6,202 nucleotides of DNA from NCBI GenBank assembly GCA_049965515.1, contig JBMFWG010000068.1, positions 1 to 6,202 on the forward strand, read 5' to 3'. Position numbers and translations under genes: made by a program. Positions 1 through 6,202 of this stretch are shown one piece after another. The notes beneath the pieces were generated by a model. It did not search any database. It was not told the DNA's origin and worked only from the letters and a program-made list of their open reading frames with translations. Numbering within the stretch: position 1 is the stretch's first letter; each line of letters opens with the position of its first letter. The stretch is from UBA4572 sp049965515. GTDB taxonomy: Bacteria > Nitrospirota > Leptospirillia > Leptospirillales > Leptospirillaceae.

Positions 1-303
1 ACCGATTCCGGCCATCTTGTCGGCCGCTCCAGAAAAATAAGGTCAAGAGCTGTGCCTACCCCTGGGAGCGTGGCCTATGCTCTTTTGCTTGGATATTTGA
101 ATGGAGCCAGAGGGGAGGGCCTCTTTTCAACGGAATACGTGAAAGTCCTGGATTGTTCGCGGGATAGGCTTATCGAGCTTGCCAGAGAAGCGTCGATCAA
201 GGGATGGATTGTTTTTAAACGAATCGGGAATATCATGGAGGTTCTCTTTCCGAACCTTTTGAATCAACAGGAAAAGGAGTGGATCCGTGATCAGGTCCCA
301 TAA
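1..303 (+). CDS. brxA: BREX protein BrxA, C-terminal part (5' end outside window)
   Basis: This is the 3' part of a BrxA-family (DUF1819) gene. The frame is open from base 1 to the TAA at 301-303, giving 100 residues. A GTG at 52 could be read as a start, but coding continues upstream of it without a stop, and BrxA proteins are usually about 200 residues, so this is a gene cut by the window edge. The segment with PGSVAYALLLGYL, GARGEGLF and later GWIVFKRIGNIMEVLF resembles the conserved C-terminal region of BrxA. It looks like a small helical domain followed by a beta-rich wing-like end. In studied BREX systems BrxA is a small DNA-binding protein, needed for full defence in some systems but dispensable for methylation in E. 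coli. It is followed after 8 bases by brxB, as in type 1, 5 and 6 operons. Family assignment comes from recognition of the sequence and gene order, not a search. Confidence 0.85.
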   Translation, partial: TDSGHLVGRSRKIRSRAVPTPGSVAYALLLGYLNGARGEGLFSTEYVKVLDCSRDRLIELAREASIKGWIVFKRIGNIMEVLFPNLLNQQEKEWIRDQVP

Positions 304-308
304 TCAAG

Positions 309-332
309 CCTATGAGCGAGCCTATGAGCAAG
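309..332 (+). repeat. 12-bp tandem duplication covering the brxB start
   Basis: CCTATGAGCGAG (309-320) is followed directly by CCTATGAGCAAG (321-332), identical at 11 of 12 positions. Each unit carries an ATG in the same frame, so the duplication gives brxB two candidate start codons four codons apart. It probably arose by slippage. Whether both starts are used cannot be told from the sequence. Confidence 0.8.
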
Positions 333-875
333 ATTGATCGTCTTGTCCAGTCGTACAGCACTTATATTTCTATACCCTGGAGGGCGGATGCGGCTCCGGA
401 TCAGCGGGTCATTTTCTGCGTTTATGACGAAAACGATGAATTGCGCCTTCGGGCCAAGATTGACGAATTTGAGATTGTCACAAAAAAAACGAGACATGAA
501 TGGGCCCTGTTTGATCTGACGGAAACGTTTCCCGTCTGGTTGTCCTCCCAGCGCTATGCCGAAAAGTACTATCAGAGTCCCGAACTTCTTCCTCCGCTCC
601 TTTCAAAATATCAGACATTCCTTGCCGAAAAATTTTCGACTTTTCTTCGCGAGAAGGAATCCGATGAAACTTGTGTCGTCGGGGTGATGGGTGTGGGATC
701 TCTCTTTGGTTTTCTGAAGGTCAAGGAGGTCGTTGACAAGCTCGCGCCCATGGTGAAGGGACGTCTATTGGTTTTTTTTCCCGGGAGCTATGAAAACAAC
801 AACTACAGGCTTCTGGATGCCTACGACGGGTGGAACTATATGGCCGTGACGCTGACCCCGGAAAAGACTCTTTAA
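312..875 (+). CDS. brxB: BREX protein BrxB (DUF1788)
   Basis: A complete 187-residue protein of the BrxB/DUF1788 family, close to the family's usual length of roughly 190-200. Recognisable parts are the VVGVMGVGSLFGF stretch near residues 122-134 and the C-terminal PGSYENNNYRLLDAYDGWNY region near 157-176, typical of DUF1788. There are no membrane segments or signal peptide, so it should be cytoplasmic. In BREX systems BrxB is needed with BrxC, PglX and PglZ for methylation and phage exclusion; its biochemical role is thought to be structural, within a complex. Two in-frame ATGs, at 312 and 324, are both possible starts. A stop at 288-290 rules out anything further upstream, and neither ATG has a strong Shine-Dalgarno sequence, so translation is probably coupled to the end of brxA 8 bases before. 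The gene holds two 8-base homopolymers (A8 at 482-489, T8 at 772-779), both intact in frame here. Confidence 0.9.
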   Translation: MSEPMSKIDRLVQSYSTYISIPWRADAAPDQRVIFCVYDENDELRLRAKIDEFEIVTKKTRHEWALFDLTETFPVWLSSQRYAEKYYQSPELLPPLLSKYQTFLAEKFSTFLREKESDETCVVGVMGVGSLFGFLKVKEVVDKLAPMVKGRLLVFFPGSYENNNYRLLDAYDGWNYMAVTLTPEKTL

Positions 876-878
876 ACT

Positions 879-883
879 GGGAG
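879..883 (+). promoter_or_regulatory. Ribosome binding site of brxC
   Basis: GGGAG lies 7 bases upstream of the ATG at 891, in the 15-base gap after the brxB stop (TAA 873-875). Its spacing supports 891 as the brxC start. Confidence 0.6.
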
Positions 884-890
884 CGAACAG

Positions 891-3800
891 ATGAAGAATC
901 GTGATGTGTACCAGAAGGATCCCTCCACCCGAAAACTGCCAAACGATGGGGTGGCCCGGGTCACGGACGAAAATGGGAAGGACGAGAAAACGGTTCTCCG
1001 TTATGAAATAGAAACGTTTGTCTGCGAAGGCCAGTACGAAAAGGGACTGGCCCACATCCTTGAAACCTTCCTGAACAATATCGATCAAGCCCAGCAACCT
1101 GCCGTCTGGATCAGCGGATTCTTCGGTTCGGGAAAATCCCATTTTGTAAAAATGCTCCGGTCTCTCTGGCTGGATCTGGAGTTTGATGACGGGGCGACCG
1201 CCCGGGGGATTGCCGTTCTTCCTCCCCAGATACGCGATCTCTTGAAAGAGCTCAGCACCCAGTCCCGGCGGAGTGGCGGTCTGCATGCGGTTTCGGGGAT
1301 GCTCGGCTCAGGAGCCTCCGGGAGTGTTCGACTGGCTCTGCTTGGCCTTGTATTCAGATCCGTCGACCTTCCAGAGAACTATTCCATTGCCCGATTTGTG
1401 ATGTGGCTCAGGTCGGAAAATATTTATGACCAAGTTTGTCAATATATCGAACAGAAAGGCCTGGATCCGGCGGAGGAGTTCGACAACTTTCTGGTGGCCG
1501 AAGGGCTGCATGAGGCTCTCGTTCGTGCAAAACCCTCCCTTTTTTCTTCCCCGGCGACCTGTGCCGAAATTCTGAAGAATCAATACCCGTATGTTCAGGA
1601 TGTTTCGACTGGGGAGATGATCAAGGCCATTCGTCAGGCACTGACAACCGACGGAAAGTTTCCCCTGACACTGATCGCCCTCGATGAGGTTCAGCAGTTT
1701 ATCGGAGAGAGCAGCGAACGTTCCATCAACGTTCAGGAGGTTGTGGAGGTCTGTTCCAGGGAGTTCGGTGGCAGGCTTCTCTTCATCGGGACCGGTCAGA
1801 CCGCCGTGAGTGGGACCTCCAACCTTCGAAAGCTCGAGGGCCGATTTACGATTCGGATCGAGTTGTCCGACACCGATGTGGATGCTGTGGTCCGGAAGGT
1901 GGTCCTGGCCAAGAAACCCGAGGCCAAGATCCCTCTCGACCAAGTTATGCAGGCCAATCAGGGAGAGCTATCACGCCAGCTTTCCGGGTCTTCCATTGGA
2001 TACCGCCAGGAAGATGCCCTTACCTTCTCCCAGGATTATCCGATTCTTCCGGTGAGACGCCGGTTCTGGGAACACGCCTTGCGGATCCTCGACCAGACCG
2101 GTACCGCAAGTCAGCTGAGAAATCAGCTCAGCACGGTCTACAAGGCCATACAAACCAATCTCGACTCTCCTTTGGGGCATGTGGTTCCCGCAGACTTTCT
2201 CTATGTCGATTCTGTCGACAGGCTCCTGCAACTTCGAATCTTGCCCCGCAAGGTTTATGAAAAAACTGTTCTCTGGCTCAAAGGGTCTGAAGAGGATCGC
2301 CTTCGGGCTCGGGCCTCTGGCCTGGTCTTTCTGATCAATAAACTGGTCAGCCAAAATCGGGAGATCGGGATTCGGGCCGATGTCGACACTCTGGCCGACC
2401 TGATGGTCGAGGATCTCTCCCAAGGCTCAGGCCCCCTTCGAGGGAGGCTCCAGGCTCTTCTCGACAGCTGTGACATCCTGATGAAGATTGGCCAGGAATA
2501 CCGCATCCAGACGGAAGAAAGCACCGCATGGAACAACGAATTTCAAAGTCAACGTACGATCCTTTCAAGCGAAATTCATCGTATCAATTCTGAACGGGAT
2601 GAGCGCATCCAGAAAAAGATGCGCGATAAACTTCAGAAACTAAAGTTTTCACAAGGAGAATCGCTGGTGCCCCGGGACGTTCTTCCCGTATTTGAAAATA
2701 CCCTTCCTTCCGATGCCTCCCGAAGAGTCTGTCTCTGGATTCGCGACGGTTGGAGTTCCGATGAGAATTCCATGCGAGCCGACGCTCACAACGCCGGCAT
2801 CCAGTCGCCCACCGTTTTTGTTTATATTCCCAAAAAGTCCGCTGATGCTCTTCTGCATTTCCTTCTCGACTTCAAGGCCGCGAAAATAACCCTGGAGCTT
2901 AGGGGAACCCCGGACAGTCCGGACGGGATAGAAGCTCGGGCGGCCATGGAAACGGTGAGAGAGACCTCCGAACGGAGAGTCGACGAGATTCTAGAGGAAG
3001 CCTTTTCCGACGTACGCGTCTTTCAGTCGGGAGGTACCGAAGTTGTCGGCAGGAACCTCGATGAGATGATTCGGGAGGCAGTCTCCAATTCTCTCGAGCG
3101 TCTTTACCCCAAGTTTCATGTGGCAGACCACAAGGAGTGGGGAAAAGTTTATGAGAAGGCCCGCAATGGGGCTCCCGATGCATTGAAGACGGTGGGCCAT
3201 GATGGAGAGCCCGCCCAGAATCCTGTCTGCAAGGAGCTTCTGGGGATGATCGCCAGAGGCAAGAAGGGGGCAGAGGTCCGGACCTTCTTTGAGTCCTCCC
3301 CTTACGGCTGGTCCCGGGATGCGGTGGATGGTGGTCTTTTGGTGTTGCTTCAAGCGGGTCTTCTGCGCACACTCGATGAACGTCGTCAAACGATCGAGCT
3401 CAAGTCTCTCGACCGGGCGGCGATCGGGAAGACTGAGTTCAAGGTTGAAGCGACGACGGTCACACTCGATCAGAAGCTCCAGGTTCGGAAGCTTTTTCAG
3501 AAGCTTGGAGTTAATGCCACACCGAACGAGGAGCTCGCCAGTGTTCCTCCGTTTCTGATAAAACTCGAAGAACTGGCCGACCGGGCCGGTGGGGAGGCTC
3601 CCCGTCCGGCCCGACCTGGCATATCTATTCTCGAGGAGATCCGCCGAGCCTCAGGCAATGAACAACTTGTCAGGCTCTACGACATGCGGGAGACGTTGTC
3701 CCGGGAGATGGGTGAGTGGAAAAGGCTGTCGGATGAAATCGACCGGCGCTTACCGTCATGGGAGGACCTTAAGAAGCTTTTGACCCATGCGGGGACTCTT

Positions 3801-4328
3801 CCGGGTATGGAGGAAGTGGGCAAGAGTGTCGAATTGATCCGGGAGCAGCGACAACTTCTCGACACTCCGGATCCCGTGGCTCCGATCGTCGCAACTTTGA
3901 CCCAGAGGCTGAGAGAGGAGCTCAATCGGCTCAGCGGAGAGTACGAGGCCCGTCACAAGGAAGGCATGGACCGTCTTCGGAGCGACCCGCACTGGAAACA
4001 GCTTTCGCCTGAAAAACGCCATGAGCTTCTCTCGGCCCAGAATCTTCACGAGGCGGCCCGTCCCGAGGTCAAAGTCCAGAGTACGGAGCAGGTTTTAAGC
4101 ACTCTCAATCGAATCTCGCTTGAGGGATTTTCCAATCAGGTGGCGGCGATCTCCTCGCGCTTCAATAGCGTTTCCGATGCTGCGGCGAAACTGTGCGAGC
4201 CGGAGGCTCAGTTCATCCATCTTCCCCGCCGCACCCTCAAGACAGAAGCCGAGATCGATTCCTGGCTCGAAGAAGTGAAAAAAACATGCAAGACCGCCCT
4301 CCAGGACGGTCCCATCGTTATCCAGTGA
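891..4328 (+). CDS. brxC: BREX P-loop ATPase BrxC
   Basis: A complete 1145-residue BrxC, near the family's usual size of about 1200, ending in TGA at 4326-4328. The N-terminal ATPase module carries Walker A GFFGSGKS at residues 76-83, in the BrxC-typical context SGFFGSGKSHFVKML, and Walker B LIALDEVQQF at 261-270 with D265 and E266. A sensor-1-like strand LLFIGTGQT follows at 296-303, and EGRF near 316-319 has an arginine that could act as a finger. This order suits an AAA+/ORC-like ATPase. The rest is long, charged and largely helical. It includes a likely coiled coil around 555-585 and another helical stretch around 1005-1030, with no signal peptide or membrane segment. In BREX systems BrxC is essential for methylation and phage exclusion and is thought to couple ATP binding or hydrolysis to complex assembly on DNA. 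It sits between brxB (15-base gap) and pglX (41-base gap), in the conserved order. Confidence 0.94.
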   Translation: MKNRDVYQKDPSTRKLPNDGVARVTDENGKDEKTVLRYEIETFVCEGQYEKGLAHILETFLNNIDQAQQPAVWISGFFGSGKSHFVKMLRSLWLDLEFDDGATARGIAVLPPQIRDLLKELSTQSRRSGGLHAVSGMLGSGASGSVRLALLGLVFRSVDLPENYSIARFVMWLRSENIYDQVCQYIEQKGLDPAEEFDNFLVAEGLHEALVRAKPSLFSSPATCAEILKNQYPYVQDVSTGEMIKAIRQALTTDGKFPLTLIALDEVQQFIGESSERSINVQEVVEVCSREFGGRLLFIGTGQTAVSGTSNLRKLEGRFTIRIELSDTDVDAVVRKVVLAKKPEAKIPLDQVMQANQGELSRQLSGSSIGYRQEDALTFSQDYPILPVRRRFWEHALRILDQTGTASQLRNQLSTVYKAIQTNLDSPLGHVVPADFLYVDSVDRLLQLRILPRKVYEKTVLWLKGSEEDRLRARASGLVFLINKLVSQNREIGIRADVDTLADLMVEDLSQGSGPLRGRLQALLDSCDILMKIGQEYRIQTEESTAWNNEFQSQRTILSSEIHRINSERDERIQKKMRDKLQKLKFSQGESLVPRDVLPVFENTLPSDASRRVCLWIRDGWSSDENSMRADAHNAGIQSPTVFVYIPKKSADALLHFLLDFKAAKITLELRGTPDSPDGIEARAAMETVRETSERRVDEILEEAFSDVRVFQSGGTEVVGRNLDEMIREAVSNSLERLYPKFHVADHKEWGKVYEKARNGAPDALKTVGHDGEPAQNPVCKELLGMIARGKKGAEVRTFFESSPYGWSRDAVDGGLLVLLQAGLLRTLDERRQTIELKSLDRAAIGKTEFKVEATTVTLDQKLQVRKLFQKLGVNATPNEELASVPPFLIKLEELADRAGGEAPRPARPGISILEEIRRASGNEQLVRLYDMRETLSREMGEWKRLSDEIDRRLPSWEDLKKLLTHAGTLPGMEEVGKSVELIREQRQLLDTPDPVAPIVATLTQRLREELNRLSGEYEARHKEGMDRLRSDPHWKQLSPEKRHELLSAQNLHEAARPEVKVQSTEQVLSTLNRISLEGFSNQVAAISSRFNSVSDAAAKLCEPEAQFIHLPRRTLKTEAEIDSWLEEVKKTCKTALQDGPIVIQ

Positions 4329-4369
4329 GCCCGATTGTTGTCTTGTAAGAATGAGAAGGGAAATTGTCG
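4329..4369 (+). other. brxC-pglX intergenic spacer
   Basis: This 41-base gap is the longest non-coding stretch in the window. I see no convincing hairpin, T-run terminator or promoter in it, so read-through from brxC into pglX is expected. It contains the pglX ribosome binding site at its right end. Confidence 0.6.
4354..4361 (+). promoter_or_regulatory. Ribosome binding site of pglX
   Basis: AGAAGGGA sits 8 bases upstream of the ATG at 4370. This favours 4370 as the start over the out-of-frame ATG at 4351, which has no such site and runs only 14 codons. Confidence 0.65.
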
Positions 4370-6202
4370 ATGCAACCCCTCGAAAGATCGCTTAGAAGCC
4401 AGCTCGAACGAACCATCCGGGAGGCCCGGGATATCACCGAGTCCGCCTCACGGGCGGCTCTTGAGCATCTGGGCGTGAATCGCTCAGAGCCTTTGCCCCA
4501 TCTTTCCCAAGAGGCCCGCGATCTTCGCCGAAGGCTAAGGTTTCACGGCCGCCAGTTGGGAGACAGTCTGAACGGTGCCAGCGAGCAGACGATGGAGAGG
4601 CTGGTTGATGAGGTGGCCTACGAGCACTGGCATCGGATGCTCTTTGCCCGCTTTCTGGCCGAGAACAATCTTCTCATCTATGACGGCGTTTCCGTGACTT
4701 TGGAGGAGTGCGGAGAGCTGGCAGCCGAAAAAGGAATAAATAATGCCTGGGAGCTGGCGGCCAATCTGGCGTCAGAGATGTTGCCTCAGATCTTTAGGGC
4801 CGAGTCGGTGGTCTTCGAGATTTCTTTTGCAGCGGAGTATCAGGCAAAGCTTGAGCGACTCGTGGCCGACCTCCCGAAGGAGGTCTTTTTCGCTTCGGAC
4901 TCTTTGGGGTGGGTTTATCAATTCTGGCAGGCAAAGAGCAAGGACGAGATCAACGCCTCCGAGGTGAAAATCGGGGACCGGGAGCTTCCTGCGGTGACCC
5001 AGCTCTTCACCGAACCTTACATGGTGAACTTTCTCTTGGATAACTCTCTGGGGGCCTGGTGGGCCGTCCGGCGACTAAGTGAAACGGATTGGATGGAAAC
5101 AAAGACCGAAGAGGCGCTCCGGGCCAAGGCCGCGATTCCCGGTGTGCCGCTTTCTTCTCTGCGGTTTGTGAAGGAGAACGGCAGATGGGCTCCCGCCTCC
5201 GGCACCTTCCCAGGCTGGCCCGAGCATCTAAAGGATCTCAGGGTCCTCGACCCTTGCTGCGGGTCGGGGCATTTTCTGGTGGCCGTGTTCCTGATGCTGG
5301 TTCCCATGCGAATGGAGATGGAACCTCTGTCGGTCCGGGAGGCAGTCGATGCGGTCCTGGCCCAAAACCTCCATGGTTTGGAGCTGGATCGGAGATGTGT
5401 GGAGCTGGCGGCCTTTGCCCTGGCGCTTTCTGCCTGGAGATACCCCGATGCCGGTGGGTACCGTTCCCTTCCGGAGATCCATGTTGCCTGTTCGGGGCTT
5501 GCGGTGACCTCAAAGAAAGAGGACTGGGAGAACCTGGGCGGGAAGGATCATACTCTGGCTGTCATTTTGGGGGAATTCCATGACAAGTTTAAAAACGCTC
5601 CGGTTTTGGGGAGCCTGATCGATCCGGAGTCAAGTAACACCCTGAAAACGGTCCGGAATTCGAAGAATACGCTCAATATCTCAGATCTTCTCGATGCGGC
5701 TCTCTCGGGGGAAAAAAACGATGAGCTAGTCGAGACGGGGGTGGTGGCCCAGGGGGTAATCAAGGCGGCTTCGATTCTTTCCTCCAGATATCACCTGGTT
5801 GTGACCAATGTTCCCTACCTGTCCCGGGGGAAACAAGCAACGGTCCTGAAGAATTTCTGCGAAAACACCTACCCGGAGGCCAAGGGTGATCTGGCGACGG
5901 TGTTTCTGGAGCGTTGTCTCAAACTTTGCATGGAGGGAGGGACGACCAGTATCGTCCTTCCCCAGAACTGGCTCTTCCTGACCACTTACAAGAAGTTCCG
6001 GGAGAAGCTCCTGAAGAGCGACACCTGGCATTTGATTGCGCGGTTGGGCCCGGGAGCGTTTGAGACAATCAGTGGGGAAGTGGTCAAGGCTATCCTAATT
6101 ATTTTGAGCCGTGGGAATCCTGACAAGGGTCAGGTTCTTTCAGAAAATGAGGGGACAGCGCACCTGATTCGGGGGCTGGATGTTTCAGAACTAAGAAAGG
6201 TG
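4370..6202 (+). CDS. pglX: BREX adenine-specific DNA methyltransferase PglX, N-terminal part (3' end outside window)
   Basis: I translated this frame by eye from ATG 4370 to the right edge: 611 codons without a stop. PglX proteins are usually about 1100-1250 residues, so roughly half is present. It should transfer a methyl group from S-adenosylmethionine to the N6 of adenine in a host motif, marking self DNA for the BREX system. Residues 1 to about 285 form a helical N-terminal domain with EVAYEHWHRMLFARFL, SLGWVYQFWQAKSKDEIN and AVTQLFTEPYMVNFLLDNS. The methyltransferase core follows: SAM-binding motif I VLDPCCGSGHFLV with D294 and G298-G300, an acidic motif HGLELD ending at D340, and catalytic motif IV as NVPY (N480-Y483) instead of the usual NPPY/NPPF. 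The segment QNWLFLTTYKKFREKLL follows motif IV, as in Eco57I-type enzymes. Target recognition regions mostly lie beyond the edge. Position directly after brxC supports PglX over a stand-alone type IIG enzyme; no nuclease motif is seen in this half. Confidence 0.9.
   Translation, partial: MQPLERSLRSQLERTIREARDITESASRAALEHLGVNRSEPLPHLSQEARDLRRRLRFHGRQLGDSLNGASEQTMERLVDEVAYEHWHRMLFARFLAENNLLIYDGVSVTLEECGELAAEKGINNAWELAANLASEMLPQIFRAESVVFEISFAAEYQAKLERLVADLPKEVFFASDSLGWVYQFWQAKSKDEINASEVKIGDRELPAVTQLFTEPYMVNFLLDNSLGAWWAVRRLSETDWMETKTEEALRAKAAIPGVPLSSLRFVKENGRWAPASGTFPGWPEHLKDLRVLDPCCGSGHFLVAVFLMLVPMRMEMEPLSVREAVDAVLAQNLHGLELDRRCVELAAFALALSAWRYPDAGGYRSLPEIHVACSGLAVTSKKEDWENLGGKDHTLAVILGEFHDKFKNAPVLGSLIDPESSNTLKTVRNSKNTLNISDLLDAALSGEKNDELVETGVVAQGVIKAASILSSRYHLVVTNVPYLSRGKQATVLKNFCENTYPEAKGDLATVFLERCLKLCMEGGTTSIVLPQNWLFLTTYKKFREKLLKSDTWHLIARLGPGAFETISGEVVKAILIILSRGNPDKGQVLSENEGTAHLIRGLDVSELRKV

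Noticed and set aside
52..54. GTG as start of a separate 83-residue gene
   Set aside because: The same frame is open to base 1 with sensible coding upstream, and the protein matches only the C-terminal part of BrxA, so the gene is cut by the window edge.
765..1943. Long antisense open frames (173 codons at 765-1286 and 211 codons at 1308-1943)
   Set aside because: They lie wholly opposite brxB/brxC, have no recognisable family features, and read as low-complexity shadows of a GC-rich coding strand.
2899..3389. Antisense open frames of 157 and 132 codons opposite brxC
   Set aside because: They overlap each other in different frames and their translations are rich in Pro, Ser, Arg and His in the way typical of non-coding frames. 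brxC is intact across the same bases.
3489..3506. Two AAGCTT palindromes close together in brxC
   Set aside because: They are short palindromic hexamers within coding sequence (Lys/Leu/Phe codons) and do not form a strong hairpin or a regular repeat array.
4351..4395. A 14-codon open frame starting at ATG 4351 and overlapping the pglX start, possibly a leader peptide
   Set aside because: It has no ribosome binding site of its own, and its first bases form the Shine-Dalgarno sequence of pglX. Chance is the simpler explanation.
5089..5583. A + strand open frame of 164 codons
   Set aside because: It is an alternative frame inside pglX. The pglX frame carries the SAM-binding motif at the same place, and this translation is Gly/Pro/Arg-rich without conserved features.

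Overview
The window is the interior of a BREX (BacteRiophage EXclusion) anti-phage defence operon. Four genes lie tightly packed on the + strand in the order brxA (3' end only), brxB, brxC, pglX (5' part only). No stretch longer than 41 bases lies outside these frames. I found no RNA genes, CRISPR array, insertion sequence or internal terminator. All other long open frames, including antisense ones of up to about 211 codons, overlap these genes and look like shadows.

Layout: 1-303 is the last 100 codons of brxA, open to the left edge. 312-875 is brxB (DUF1788 family), 8 bases downstream of brxA. 891-4328 is brxC, a 1145-residue P-loop ATPase with clear Walker A and Walker B motifs. After a 41-base gap with a good Shine-Dalgarno sequence, pglX starts at 4370. 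It is a predicted adenine-specific DNA methyltransferase of the Eco57I/PglX kind and stays open to the right edge (611 codons, no stop), so about half the usual PglX length is present. The short gaps point to one transcript whose promoter lies left of the window.

How the genes work together, from published BREX work: PglX with partner proteins methylates an adenine in a short asymmetric host motif. BrxC (ATPase), BrxB and PglZ (alkaline-phosphatase-like, not in this window) are needed for methylation and defence. BrxA is a small DNA-binding protein. Unmodified phage DNA is blocked from replicating rather than simply cut. The A-B-C-X order fits BREX type 1 and also types 5 and 6. The genes that would settle the type (brxL, brxHI/brxD, brxHII, a second brxC, brxE) lie outside the window.

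Organism: a bacterium with moderately high GC (mid-50s percent by eye, not computed). Codon use looks uniform across all four genes. A Gram-negative such as an acidophilic Nitrospirota (Leptospirillum-like) or a proteobacterium is only a weak guess. The system is a known family rather than a wholly new one. The more unusual points are the divergent PglX (NVPY catalytic motif, distinctive N-terminal domain), two 8-base homopolymers in brxB, and a 12-base tandem duplication that creates two brxB start codons.
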